This document shows, piece after piece, positions 44,873 to 57,567 of a DNA stretch of 64,000 bases (within the stretch, counting starts at the first letter, position 1; the number at the start of each line of letters is the position of its first letter). The DNA comes from Zopfochytrium polystomum. Lineage: Eukaryota > Chytridiomycota > Chytridiomycetes > Chytridiales > Chytridiaceae. The stretch covers positions 1 through 64,000 of the forward strand of contig JAIVFJ010000302.1 of NCBI GenBank assembly GCA_025765615.1, given 5' to 3'. A model generated the notes under the pieces. It searched no databases. It saw only the letters and a program-made list of their open reading frames with translations, and was not told where the DNA came from. Both the position numbers and the translations under genes were made by a program.

Positions 44873-45560
44873 TGTTATGAATCACCCTCTGGAAACCTCT
44901 GGAACCTTCTTGAACATTCCTTCATGGAACCTTGTGGAACCTTCTGGAACCTTCTTTGCTTTCCTGACTTGTCTTGTTGTCATTGGTATCATTGGTATCA
45001 TTGGTATCATTGTATTACTAATTGATCTTTCTGAAACTTTCTTTGAGTCTTGACAAGGAAGACCCTCAAAAGGTATAAAACGGGGATGGGACCTGTCCCA
45101 TCCCTCAAGTGAATTATTGTTTCCAATACAATCATCCCTCCTCTCAGTTCCTTGTCTGCCTTGTCCTGTCCTGCCCTGTTCCTGACAAAGTGGAGACGTG
45201 TGTTTGTGGGTGGAACTTGGAGAGAAAGAGAAAAACTCTGTTCTGAATAATTGATACATTATGATGATATGCATGCTGTAATAGTTGCTAGGCAAGCGTG
45301 ACTGGCACAGGGCAAAAACCGCTCCTATATTATCTGCTTGAGCAGAGGAGGAGGAAAACTGTTAACACTGGTTTTCTGTTCCACTTAATACTTGGAGTAT
45401 TTGTCAACAGCGCAAGCCAGCACCCAGGTCTGTATTGGCAGTGGCTCGCTCTCCCATGGGCATTGTGAGAACAATAACTGACAATCACAATAGGTTCAGG
45501 TCCATCTTGTGCCTCTTGCTGCTAACCAGTCAGTTCTGCCTAACAGACAGCCATGGCCTT
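44873..45560 (+). mobile_element. LTR-retrotransposon-like repeat, copy 2
   Basis: The LTR-like part is 44873-45187 (315 bp; starts TGTTATGAATCACCC, ends CCTGACA). Internal sequence similar to copy 1 continues to about 45560, where both copies lose similarity. Directly after the LTR this copy lacks about 200 bp that copy 1 retains. It has an extra repeat of GGTATCATT (44989-45012). No coding capacity for retrotransposon proteins was seen. Confidence 0.65.
44892..45080 (+). promoter_or_regulatory. LTR promoter: heat-shock-element-like arrays and TATA box (copy 2)
   Basis: Pentamer cores lie in one 5-bp register: GAA 44902, TTC 44907, GAA 44912, TTC 44917, then GAA 44937, TTC 44942, GAA 44947, TTC 44952 (with more GAA at 44892 and 44927). 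Each four-unit block satisfies the heat-shock factor consensus. TATAAAA follows at 45074-45080. The same layout in both copies argues against chance. It could alternatively be seen as a decayed TGGAACCTTC tandem repeat. Confidence 0.5.
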
Positions 45561-46999
45561 TGACAGCTGTGGCAACAGGATGCCCAGCGTTCTCCAGCCA
45601 CAAGGAAACAGAAGGGAAATCGGAAGGGCTAGTGTATTGGTGGCAGAGAGAGACAGAGTCGGCAGTTGCCATGGTGCTTTTGATTATTACTGAGCCGCGG
45701 TCGCTACTCTCGTCTGCCACTAGCGGCAGCCTGAGCAACGCAATGCAACGACGGCTCACACTCCGTTAGGAACTCGACATCGACAATGCCAGGAGCTCTT
45801 GCGCGGATGGGTTACTTCTGTTGAGAGGGTTGGCAACGCCTGATGGGCACCTTGAAGTCGATACTGTGAAAGAGAGGAGGTGGGCAAGAGCGAGGGGGGA
45901 GAAAGAGAGGGAGAGCGAGATAGATAGAGAGCGTACAGAATGAGTATGTGACAATCTGATGGAGATCTGTGGAAGAAAACGATAGTTTGTCCAAACTTGA
46001 ATTCCAACTAAGGTGTTTCAAGCATGGCATATTGATACTGTATATATGGCAATCGTTTTGGAGTTGCAGGGGTAGTCAAACCTCAGCACTTTTTCCGGCA
46101 GCAAAGAATCTGTCAGCACAACAATGCAAACTCTAAATAGTGTTTGGGCGAGAGTCCCCACAATTAAATTTTGGACTCGAGTTGTCCCTCCCGCTGCATT
46201 ATAAGTAAATAAATACCATTGCGGTTATTACAATGTATAAGTATTATTTACTTATTAGTGAAAAAAGAAGCAGAGAAGCGCCATCGTTGGCAGGCCTACT
46301 TCTTCAATTTGCAATGATGCAAAGAAGATAAATACCTGTCGGACGTCCGACGTCAGGCCGGTTTGTTCATCCAGCCTGCAGCTGCTTCCAGTGAGCACGC
46401 GGTGTGCTTGACATTTTCGCCGTTTCGGGAAAGAGCGCGCGATCGATTGGGGGGGGACCGTAAATCGGGAGAACATTCCTTTTTGCTCTCGCCTTCTTCG
46501 CATAAATCTCGCCTGTTTGACGCTTTCTTTCTTTGTCTGCAGCGAGTGCCGCGTCGCTTGTCTCCAGCTCCTCCTGACTGTTGGTTGTTACCTTATCGGG
46601 ACTCTTGCCGATTAAATCTTTGTTTGGCGCGCGCATATGCGGCGGCCCATTCCAAAATGGATTTTCTGATCGATTTCGTGTCCGCCCGCGCCCGCTTTCC
46701 CTGTTGTCTCTCTTTACTTTTTTTTGACACGAGCCGCGCTTTTGTCTCCCTCGCAGCAAGTGACAGTAGTAGTACTTCTTTTTTTTTCTTTCTCGTTTTG
46801 TTTTGTTTTGTTTTTGGTGTGGGGGTCCACCGATATAAATCCGTTGTTCCCCGCCATTCCCATTTTTTTTGCAGTATCGACAGCCTTGTTGTTGTTGTAA
46901 TCCAATCCAACCCTCGTACCTCATCAGAAACCTCCTTGAGAAAAAAAAAGACCTCTACTCTCCCCCCTTCCTTACCAGCAGCCAAAGAGTGAAAGAACC
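45561..46999. other. Intergenic, upstream region of the first M36 gene
   Basis: Mostly featureless; AT-rich near 46190-46255. A possible TATA-like ATATAAAT lies at about 46835, 165 bp before the M36 start codon, followed by T/C-rich leader sequence. Confidence 0.45.
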
Positions 47000-49447
47000 A
47001 TGCTCTCGCCCTTTACCCTCAACCAGCGCAAGCGCACCTGGGCCCTCGCGGCCTCCTCCGTGCTCCTCGCCCTCGCCACCCTCGGCAGCGCCGCCCCGAC
47101 CTCCCCCGCAAACCCGGCCGCCCCGGCCCTCCTCCAGCGCCGCGACACCGCCGTGTCCCCCGCCGCCGGCCTGCCGCCCTTCTTCCAGCCTGAGGCCTCG
47201 CACTCGTACACCTACGAGGCCCCGCAGACCGGATTCGTCGCCGTCGGCGAGGACGAGCTCAACAGGCTGGCCCTCAAGGCCGTCGCTGACGCCGCGGGAC
47301 TCGCTGAGACGGACGTGAAGATGACGTCGAGGTGCGTTGGGTAGTGTGTGTGTGTGCGCGCGAGTGAATGAGTGGGTGAGGGTTCTATTGAGGCGAATGC
47401 AGTCAGAGCATGAGACAAACAACGCGAGCAACGAACGTGCAGTGGGATGCTCCCGCAAGTGGATGAGTGCGTTATGTGCGCGAGCGCGCAAACGCGCATG
47501 CGCTAGTGCTCGATCACGTTTCACGAGCGGAAGCCTTTGTCAAAAAAAAAATTTAAATCGGATGCCGTTCCACCACCTCCACCCCACCCCACACAATCCT
47601 CTCTACCCCTGCACTCCGCCAGGTTCTTCGACGAAACCTCCACCCTCAGCTTCGTGCACGCAGTCCAAGTCCTCGACGGCGTTCCCATCTCCAACGCCGT
47701 CGCCACTGTCGCCGTCGACCCGCAAGGCACCGTCATCGCGCTCTCCCACTCGTTCGTGCCCAAACCCGCCGCCGGCGTCACCCGCCGCAGCCTGCGCGCG
47801 CGCGACACCAGCGTCCCCGTCGAAGTCGCCGTCTCCAACATTGGCGCGCTGCTCGGCCTCGAGACGCAGAGCCTGACCGTCAGCACCGACGCCGAGACCG
47901 GCGTGTCGACCGTGACTGGCGCGACGTGGGCCGAGGCGCCTATCACCGTCAAGAAGGTCCACTACGCCACGCCCGCCGGCGCCCTGGCGCCGTCGTACTT
48001 TGTGGACGTGGCCGCGCTCGGCACTATCTACAACTGCTTTGTCGCGACCGAGAACGGCGAGGTGCTCGGATGCTCGGACCTGTCGTCCAAGGCGTTCCAC
48101 AACCTGGACGGCGGGCGGTTCGAGGAGGAGGTCCGCCGCGACTCGCTGGCGGCCGCCGAGGAGGCCAACGCGGCCGGCGACGACGACGTCGTGCTGGAGC
48201 GCAGGCAGACGACGCCCGTCAAGACCGTGTCGACCCTACCGGACACCATCTCGTACAAGGTCGTGCCGTACGAGTTCTTTAGCACCGAGCAGACCGGCGG
48301 GGCGACGACCGTCGTCAACAACCCGTCGGACTCTGTCGCGTCGCCCAAGGGCTGGCACTCGTTCGTGAACGCCAACACGGGCGCGACCGAGTACAACAAC
48401 GCGCCGTCCGGCAACAACGTGTTTGCGGTCAGCAACCCCAAGAACAGCGCGACGCCGACGTCGCTGCCGCTGACGTATGCCGACACACCCTTCCAGTTCC
48501 TGTACACGGCGGACGGCAAGAACTCGCCGACGGCCAACACGGCCAACACGATGGCGGGCGTGACCAACATGTTCTACACGTCCAACATCATGCACGACCT
48601 GTTCCTGCGGTACGGCTTCACCGAGGGCCGCGGGCAACTTCCAGAAAGTCAACTTTGGCGGACAGGGCGCGGGCAACGACCAGGTCGTGGCGCTGGCGCA
48701 GGACGGCAGCGGCACCAACAACGCCAACTTCCTGACGCCGGCGGACGGCAGCTCGGGGCGGATGCGGATGTACGTGTTTACGCAGACGAGCCCGAACCGC
48801 GACGGCGCGCTCGACAACGGCGTCGTAATGCACGAGCTGACGCACGGGCTGTCGAACCGGCTGACTGGCGGGCCGGCGAACGCAAACTGCCTGCAAACGA
48901 CGCAGGCCGGCGGCATGGGCGAGGGGTGGTCGGACATGGTGTCGGTGCTGATGAACGTCAAGCCGACCGACACGCGGGCGACCAACAAGGCCGTCGGCAC
49001 CTACGTGCTCGGCAACACGGTCGGCGTCCGCACGTACCCGTACTCGACGTCGCTGACGACCAACCCGTGGAAGTTCTCCGCGCTCGCGTCCTCGGCGAAC
49101 CAGGAGGTCCACGTGGTCGGCGAGGTGTGGGTGCACGATGCTGTACGAGGTGCTCTGGAACATGATCGAGCAGGGCGGGTTCGTCCCAGTCACCAGCCTG
49201 CCCGACTCGACCGCCGTCGGCACCGCGGGCAACTCGGACTTTTTCCTGATCCTGCTGGCGCGGCATGATGCTCCAGCCGTGCAACCCGACGTTCATCCAG
49301 GCCCGCGACGCTATCGTCGCAGCCGACAAGGCCATCACCGGTGGAAAGTACAACTGCGCCATCTGGAAGGGCTTTGCCAAACGCGGGCTGGGCGTCAACG
49401 CAAAGGCGTTCACCAACAACGCTGACCTCCCGTCTGACTGCGCTTAA
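47000..49447 (+). CDS. Fungalysin (M36) metallopeptidase 1, with three one-base frame breaks
   Basis: Exon 1 is 47000-47331 and exon 2 starts at 47623 (phase-2 intron splitting an Arg codon). Exon 1 gives a signal peptide ([17 protein letters not shown]) and propeptide start; exon 2 gives the FTP-type propeptide, then the catalytic domain from about VVPYEFFS. Zinc site: HELTH (48831-48845) with the downstream EGWSD glutamate. The C-terminus ([20 protein letters not shown] ... SDCA) is complete. Three apparent +1 insertions occur in G/C-rich stretches near 48626, 49130 and 49257; after each, coding resumes perfectly. M36 enzymes are secreted zinc endopeptidases that digest extracellular protein. 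First of four tandem paralogues. Sequence error is more likely than inactivation, but unproven. Confidence 0.85.
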
Positions 49448-50788
49448 GAAACCAGAAGCACCAAGGAAGAGAACCGTTGCGCATCCCAGCGTTCTCTTTC
49501 CTTTCTCGTCTTATGGAAAACCGCATGGCCCCAACCGCCATACCTTCTTTCAGGGCCTTCTTTTCTCGCTTGGCTGTCATTCTTTTTTTCTTTACCTGTA
49601 GTGTGTAGGGATCTTCACCTCATTCTTATCAAACTGACCTCAACGAAAAACGTCCGTTCCCTGTTTTTTTTCCCCCCCACTCGCTAATCTCACTTTTTCA
49701 TCCTTTTCTTTCCCTCCAACCACCATCATCTTCGCTCTCCAATGGCCCGTGCTGTTCTGCGGTTTCCCGCTCCCCACCAACTTTTTGTGTCATTTGCAAA
49801 TGGCATGTTAATGATTCTGGCGGGCCGCAGTGCAGTCGTCCCTTTGGCAGCGGCTTTCTGATCGCTAATGTTTTTTTTCTCAAATGGAAAGAAATAAAAA
49901 AGTGGAAAAAAAAACGATGTACGACGAAAAAAAAGTAGGTTGAAGGATGTCTTCAAGCGATGGCCAACTTCATATACCCATATACCCTACTTCCTCCAAG
50001 AAACGTGGGAGGACACGGTCTGGAAGGATGATTTTGAAATGATTCCTGCTCCTCCTGTCGGAGATATTTAGTCTAGTAGACGTACACACCAGAAAGTGCG
50101 TGTTACGAAGTGGAAGATGGTTTGTAATGATTGCCGATCCCGTTTGGCACACTGCGCTCCCCAACCCCAACCTCCACCCCAAATTATTTCGTCTCACATT
50201 CTCTACAGTCTGACGAAGCAAAGTCCGCAACGACTGATTTGGATACGGCTGGATTGTGTGCAGAGACAGTCACTGACCTTCAAAAACCGTTGTGGGCGGT
50301 GGCGGGCATGAAGTGTGAAAGACGGCGTGTGCGCAAGCCGCCTCAGTTTGTGTGGGAACTTTTTGTTCTCCACCCCCGCCTGTTCCTTCTCTTGTTTACC
50401 GAGCAAGTCCGGAAGAACGGTTTGAAAGATTCTGCGGTTTTTTCATCTAGAGAAGATTGTCACGTTGATGAGCACACCACGTCCAGACGGTGCTTGCTAC
50501 GATTTTTGGAAGGTTTGTAATCTTAAGTGTGTTTGTTGTTTGTCTTGTGTTCTCGCTCCTCTTCCCTTGCACTCTCTCTCTCACACTCCGTCTTTCTCGG
50601 CACGGGCGGGAGTCCACCTTGTCATTGTTTGCAAGCAGTCAGCACTGCCTTCCCCTTCCCCAAATACTTATTATTTAGCAGCGGCCCGCGATCGAGCCGA
50701 AAAATAATAATTGTTTGGTGACGATGACGACGACGACGACAACAAAACGAGCGGTCGCCAAATTGCGGGCCGTTTCCAAAGTGAAAGG

Positions 50789-50820
<32 letters not shown>

Positions 50821-51709
50821 CTTTCATGCAGTGCGCGCCGCTGCGGTTGGCAAAGAAACTGCTTTCTCGTGTTTCGGGTTTTGTCCATTTTTTTGTGTTT
50901 TTTTGTGGTTTTTGTCTTCCCAACACCAGACATTGTCGCTTTGCGTTTGTCCCTTCATTTGCTCGAATTTGCCAAGCTAAATTTCTTTTTTTTTTGTTTT
51001 TGTTTTGATAACAGTTCGCGGCGTGGCCTTCCAATCCAAATCAAGGATTTCCGTTCGCCGATTGCACATGATCACAAGACGAACAGAAAAAACAACAAAT
51101 TTTGCGTGGATGGGTCAAAATGAATCAAGAACGTTTTTTTTTGGGGGCCAAATTGGGCAAGAGGTTTGCAACAGAGGCGAAAAAAGAAGGTGGGTTTATT
51201 GCCCTTTTGCGGAATTGATTTCTCGCTCCGAGCCCGGCACACAAGGGTTTGTTGCTGCACGATCGATCGCGTTCACAAACAGACAGACGGACAGACAGAC
51301 AGACAAACATGCAGACAAGCGGGAGCGGCTGGCAGCAGAGAGTGACAGGCAGACAGACAGACGCGGGCACTCCTGAAGTTTACCGCGCCCCATGCACATT
51401 TCGTTTGTTCGTGACAACGGCCGTCCTTTTTCTTGGGCCAAGCCAAAAAAAGCCAAGCAACAACAATTCAATCACTGTTCGGGCGCGGTGCAGACGAACG
51501 ACGGCCGCTCTCGCTCCACACGCACTCAAACGCTCTGTCTCTCTCTCTCTCTCTCTCTCACTGTCTCTCTCTCTGTCTATCTCTCACAGAGCTCCCACGC
51601 CCAACGCCCCCAAACCTTTTTTCTGTCATCGGCCCCGCCCCCCTCTCTCTCACTTCTCTTCATTTCCCCGTCCTCCGCCCACCCTCACACACACACGCAG
51701 CCGCCTGCC
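49448..51709. other. Intergenic between M36 genes 1 and 2
   Basis: No gene. T-rich tracts (50805-50822, 50978-51000), a CAGA tetranucleotide tract (51279-51362), and a CT/GTCT tract at 51536-51585 that runs toward the M36-2 start. Confidence 0.5.
51279..51362. repeat. (CAGA)n-type minisatellite
   Basis: Repeated CAGA/GACA units with interruptions; similar tracts at 14478-14515 (same sense) and 18605-18682 (opposite sense). Confidence 0.85.
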
Positions 51710-54112
51710 ATGTTGTCACCGGCAACCCTCGCCGTCCTCCTCCTCGCCGCCGCGGCCGCCACCACAAACTTTGACGTAGCCGTCGCCGCTCCCGCCGCAT
51801 ACGTCCGCCCGTCGCTCCAAAACAACCCCTTGCATCGCCGGCTACAGTCCTCCGCCCGGGACTGCCCGCCTTCTACCAGCCCAGATGCCACCGCCGACTT
51901 CTCCGGCGCCACCATCCCCGCCGCCAGCGACCCAACAAACCCAATGTCCGCCAGCGCCCTCGCCGAAATGGGCATGAGCGCCCTCACCACAGCAATGGGA
52001 ATGACCGACTCGGACGTGCAAATGACATCGAGGTGTGTAGTGGTTGGGTGGTTGGAGGAGCGCGATCGATTCTTCTTGGCACTGTCACCCTGTGATTTCT
52101 CGGCGCGGCGCGCGGGTTGCCTCTCACCTCAGTGCGCCACCCCTCAAAACTTTCACACCGCGCTTTAACACCGTTGCTTCCTCCCCCAGCTTCGTCGACG
52201 AAGCCACAAACCTGAGCTTTGTCCACGCCACTCAAATGGTCGACGGTCTGCCCGTCGCCAACGCCGTCGCGACAGTGACGACCGACATGCAGGGTAACAT
52301 GCTGGCCATGACCCACTCTTTCATGGACATGTCGACGGTCGCCGCCCTCAAGCGCCGCAACGCATTAAGCCGCCGTGACGCAGTGTCCGTCGAGGTTGCC
52401 GTCGCAAACATTGGCGCTCTGCTCGGCCTGTCCACAGACAGCCTGGTCGTCACCACCGATGCCACCACCGGCGTCACCACCGTCTCCGGCGCCTCGTGGG
52501 CGTCGACGATCAAGGTTCAAAACGTGCAGTACATCACCCCTGCTGGAGAGATGACCCCCTCGTACTTCCTTAACGTGCCAGCCCTTGGTACCGTCTACAA
52601 CTGCTACGTCTCGACCGCGTCCGGCGAGGTCCTGGGCTGCTCCAACCTGTCTTCCAGCGCCTTCCACAATTTGGACGGTGGCGCCTTCGAGGCGTCGCTG
52701 CAGGAAGCGGCCCTCCAGGAGGGTAACAAGGCCGATTCAGACCTCGAGCACTTGCAACGGCGCCAGGCGGCTGCACCTGTTACCACTACCGCCACCCAGC
52801 CGGCGTCTGTTTCGTACAAGGTTGTTCCATTCAACTTCTTCAGCATTGACCAAATCGGCGGCAACACCATGGTTGTATCGAACCCCTCGGACGCTGCGGC
52901 CTCGCCGAACGGCTGGCACTCACAGCTGAGCGCAGCTGGCACAACGCAGTTCGTCAACGCGCCATTCGGCAACAACGTGTTTGCAGCAAACAACTCGCTC
53001 AACAGCCAGACGCCGCTCACCATTCCCCTGGCGTTCCCGACGCCGGCGTTCCAGTTCCTGTACACCTCTGACCTCGTGAACGCCCCCAATGCGACCATGC
53101 AAAACACCCAGGCGGGCGTGACCAACATGTTTTACGCTGCCAACATCATGCACGACCTGTACTTCCACTACGGTTTCACCGAGGCCGCCGGCAACTTCCA
53201 GCTCGTCAACTACGCGGGAGCAGGCGTCGCGAACCGATCCGGTCGTCGCGACAGCGCAAGACGGCAGCGGCGTCAACAACGCCAACTTTTTGACGCAACA
53301 GGACGGCGTGGCCGGCCGGATGCGCATGTCATCTTCACCACGACAAAGCCCAACCGCGACGGCGCGCTCGACAACGGCATCGTGATGCACGAGATGACGC
53401 ACGGCCTCTCCAACCGCCTCACGGGCGGCCCGGCGAACGCAACACTGCCTGCAGACGATCCAGGCCGGCGGCATGGGCGAGGGCTGGTCCGACATTGTTG
53501 CCGTCATGATGAACGTCGCGACCACCGACACCCGCGCGACCAACAAGGTCGTCGGCGCCTACGCGATCGGCAACGTCGCGGGCGTGCGCCAGTTCCCGTA
53601 CTCGACCTCGCTGACGACCAACACCCACATGTACGCGGACGTCGGGCTCAAGGCGAACCAGGAGGTGCACATTATCGGCGAAGTCTGGTGCACGATGCTG
53701 TACGAGGTGTACTGGAACATGGTCGACCAGGCCGGCTTCACGCCCGTCACGAACTTGATCAACGCCGCTGCCGTCGGCACCGCGGGCAACTCGGACTTTT
53801 TTCCTGATCCTGGTGCGTGGCATGATGCTGCAACCGTGCAATCCGACGTTCTTGCAGGCCCGCGACGCCATCGTCGCCGCGGACAAAGCGCTGACGGGAG
53901 GCAAGTACATGTGCGCGATCTGGCAAGGGTTCGCCAAGCGTGGGATGGGTGTCAACGCCGTCGCGTTTACAAACAACTTTGACCTGCCCGCTGGGTGCAC
54001 GGGGACGACCGCGACCACCACCACCGCGGCGGCTGCAGCAACCGGTGGTGCGCTGGCGGCTGCACAGCCCGCTGCGGCCGTCGCGCAGAACCAGTTCAAA
54101 TACGGCTGGTGA
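51710..54112 (+). CDS. Fungalysin (M36) metallopeptidase 2, several frame breaks
   Basis: Exon 1 51710-52032, exon 2 from 52190 (same phase-2 intron as its paralogues). Signal peptide [13 protein letters not shown]; propeptide motif [20 protein letters not shown]; catalytic core [14 protein letters not shown]; zinc motif HEMTH (53388-53402) and EGWSD. Frame breaks near 53228 (+1), 53328 (-1), 53443 (+1) and 53805 (+1, in a T run), plus a locally shifted stretch in exon 1 near 51855-51893. The Ala/Thr-rich tail after DLPAGC is longer than in the paralogues and ends QFKYGW. Role as for M36-1. Confidence 0.83.
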
Positions 54113-54848
54113 GAAGGCGCGTGGGCCCAGCGTTGCCCGCGTTGGTGATCAAGGAACCGCGAGGGATCTTGCTTTTTGTGTTTTCAATGTCCGTATTCCC
54201 CAGCCCAGCGTCAAGTTTTCAACCGTCCAACAGCGTTTGTCACATTTTCGATTCCCTTTACCGCTCCCAACCGTTCTGTCTCTTTTTTATTCAGCGCTTA
54301 AGCCAGTCATTCATTTTTTGCGCCTCGCCACACCCGCCCAGACGAACTTTCTGTTTACCCCCCGTTTTCCGTTTCCCATTTCAGTCCATTCTTTTCGCCC
54401 GGTTTATTCGCAAACGTTCACCCCACTTCTTGCCACCGTTGGCTAGTTCCCCTCGGTTCCTCACCATTGTGGGAGGAGGTCGATACAGGCTTCGTTCGGC
54501 TCATGTATCGGTTGGAGGACGTTATTCGTTTACGCACTTTTTTCCCCCCCCCCCTCTCCCCCTTTTGTTGTAACCACCCGTTATCTTCTAACCCACCTGC
54601 TTGTTTTGTTTGATAAGCTTTCTGCAGGCGGAACGGTTGATCTTTCGCGTTTTCTTTCTTTTTTTGAGAGAGAGGGGAAGGGTCCTGAACAAGAGAGAAT
54701 GGACTGCAGGTCGGCAGTTCTCTGAAGAAACCGTTTTTTTTTTTTTTTCCAAATCCACGAGTGGAGGTCAAACGAAGAGCTGCGCGCTCTTGCTTTCAAA
54801 ATCGCGTTGGACAGGGTTGCTCTCCTCGCCACGGTGGGGAGTGAAGGG

Positions 54849-54885
<37 letters not shown>

Positions 54886-54997
54886 AGGACTTGTTTCGAA
54901 AGCGTGAGTGTAAATAGAATCAAACGAAAGCTGCTTGGGCCAGTTTTTGAACAAGTTTTGGGGACCACGATCAGGATTTGTTGCCTGTCGTCCCCTA
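54113..54997. other. Intergenic with T34 homopolymer
   Basis: No gene. A run of 34 T at 54851-54884 lies 114-147 bp upstream of the ABCD start codon. Confidence 0.55.
54851..54884. repeat. T34 homopolymer
   Basis: Longest homopolymer in the window. Confidence 0.97.
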
Positions 54998-57387
54998 ATG
55001 GCGACGGCTGGCTCTGGCAACTTGGCCGGCAGCAGCAGCAGCGGCAGCCGCGGCACTCACACGGCGAGGAACGAATCCTCCATGGAGCTTGATGGCGCGA
55101 CCTCTACCGCCGCCGCCGCATCCGGGGCTCCTCGGCTGGATCGGTTGTTCGTCGCCCGCTTGTGGCGCCTCCTTCACGTAATGGGCAATCGCACTACGCC
55201 TCTCCCACGCACCCACACCCAGCACCTCTCCCCCCCCTCCTTCCTGCCGCCGCTCGCCGTCCTCGCCGCATCCGCGATCGCCGCCGAAGCCTTCGTCTAC
55301 CGCGCGGGCATCACCATCTCCCGCTTCTACCCGACCCTGCAAGAAAAAGACGCGCGTGGTTTCCTCGCGGCCCTGGGCGAGTCGTTTGCGCTGTACGCGC
55401 TGCTGTCTGTCACCAACGGCGTCATGGCGTTCGCGGCGGGGATGGTCGCGCTGCGGGGTCGCGCGCGGCTGCTGTGGGTCGCGCAGGACCGGTTCGTGAG
55501 GGGCGGGAACGTTATGGTCGAGCTGGTTAGGAGGGCGGCGGCGCCGGGTGATCCGGTGGCGGAGGAGGCGGATGGAGCGAAGAAGCGCGGGAAGCGGCGG
55601 TGGTGGACGTTCAGAAAGAGCGGAAATGCTGCGGCGCAGATGGGCGAGGAGGAAGGACTGCTTGGGGAGGGTGCGCGCAATCGGATCGGCGCGTCGCTTG
55701 ATAGTGTGTTTTTGCCCACCGTCGACAACCCGGATCAGACCATCACCCAGGACATCGACAAGTTTACGGATAAGGTATTGCACGACCCTCATGCTTGACC
55801 ATAGTCGATCCCAACCAGCTGCTGTCACCCCGTGCCCTCGCCTGAATGCCCTCGCCTGAAGACGTGGTGGATGCGGAGCACTTTGAAACTAACAAAAGGC
55901 ATTGCTGCATGCAGATCAAGAAAGTGATCTTTGACGCTCTCCTGGATCCGCTTATGATCATCTACTACTCGTACCGGACCATCGCCAACACCGGCACCGT
56001 CTTTGCCCCAATCATTGTCTACGTCTTTTGGTTCTTTGGCGCGCTCGTCTGCCGCCACTACATGATCCCCCTGGTGCCCCTCGTCTACGAAAAGGAGCGC
56101 GCTGAAGGCGACCTGCGCCGCATCCACGCCGCGCTCCGCGAGTCCGCCGAGAGCGTCAGACTCCTAGGCGGCGAAGAGACGGAGCGCCGACGCGTCGACG
56201 CGGCGTCGGGGCGGGTGCTGCTGTTCCAGCGGTGGGTCCTGCAAAAGTCGTCGGTGTTGGTCGTGGCGACGCGGTGGATCGACTTTTACGGCGCTGTGCT
56301 CGCGTACGCCATCACGGCGATTCCGGTCTTTACCGGCGAGTACGACGGGCTGCCTGGGTCGGAAATCGCGGGCAAGATCGCGCAGAACCTGTTTATGATT
56401 TTGTACCTGATTTTCAAGTTTTCGGCGATTACAAAGACGGCCTCAGAGTAAGGCGGTTGTGTTTTGATGCGGATATGTTTGTGGATCGATACTTATTGCC
56501 CGTCTGTTTGCAGTATCTCGGAAATAGCGGGTTACACTGCACGTATTTGCAACCTTTTGGACGCCGCGGAGACTCTTGAAAAGAATTCGCCGCAGTCATC
56601 CATCATTCACACCGCGCCCGCACAGCCGTTGTCGTGGTCGACAACCCCACTTCTCGAAGCCAAAGACATCACCGTGCGTCCGCCCCGCAAGAGTCCCTCA
56701 CAACCCCCACCTTATCCCTTTGTGACGGGCCTCTCCTTCTCGGTCCAAGCCGGGGAGCACACGCTGATCTGCGGACCCTCTGGTTGCGGTAAATCCAGTC
56801 TTCTCCGCGTGCTGGCTGGGGTCTGGAGCAGCCCAACGGGAACAATCACATTTACTCTCGACACGGAAGCAGGTGGTGAGAACAGTAACGTCCAACAAGA
56901 TCCGACGCGGCTCATGTGGCTGCCCCAGCAGCCGTACCTGATGCCGGGTCTGCGCGGTTTGGGTAGAGGCCCCACGAGCGTCTCTGTGTTGCAGCAGCTG
57001 GTCTACCCCAAATCTCTCGACGAGACCCTGGTGGACACGGCCAAAGCGAGAGATGCGTTGGCGGTGGTCGGCATGGACTGGTTGATGGATGAAGAGGACG
57101 CAGTGAAACCGGCGGGTCCCGCGACGGAAACCAACCAAGAGTCGGACTCCACCGCCGCGGACTGGAACACGTCAACTCGGCTGACGGCGCGGGGCTTTTT
57201 CGTGCCAGACGCCCCGTCGGCGGATCGCGGCTACCAAGGGCTGACGTGGGACGCGTTGTCCGTGGGCGAGCGGCAGCGCGTCGCGTTTGCGCGGTTGCTG
57301 TACTGGCGGCCGCGGCTCGTGCTGATTGACGAGGGCACCAGCTCGGTGGATGCTGCGATGGAGAGCAGGATGTGGGCGGCGTTATTG

Positions 57388-57420
<33 letters not shown>

Positions 57421-57567
57421 GGAGCGAACGCGCGCCCGTCTCAGGCTCGGACGACGACGACGGTTGTGGCGGTGTCGCACCGGGACGTTCCGGGGTTTGT
57501 GAAGACGGTGGATTTCGGCCGGCTGGCTGGCGGCGGCCGCGGCGGAGACGCTCTTCCTGTGCGGTGA
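54998..57567 (+). CDS. ABCD-type peroxisomal ABC half-transporter (fatty acyl-CoA import)
   Basis: Exons 54998-55774, 55915-56447 and 56514-57567; introns 140 and 66 bp (phases 0 and 2); 787 residues. Membrane domain first, ATPase second, the order of ABCD half-transporters. TMD landmarks: the loop DNPDQTITQDIDKF (typical NPDQ-IT-DI of the family), LDPLMIIYYSYRT, and the GGEETERRRV stretch at the EAA-like position. ATPase: Walker A GPSGCGKS (524-531), PQQPY Q-loop, signature LSVGE (685-689), Walker B RLVLIDEG (704-711), SHRD H-loop. These proteins dimerise in the peroxisomal membrane and bring long-chain acyl-CoA in for beta-oxidation. A glycine run (about 738-747) interrupts the NBD tail. 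It lies between M36 genes 2 and 3 with no evident functional link. Confidence 0.92.

Noticed and set aside
54935..54997. Longer N-terminus for the ABCD protein
   Set aside because: The extension would start at a TTG; the first ATG is at 54998.
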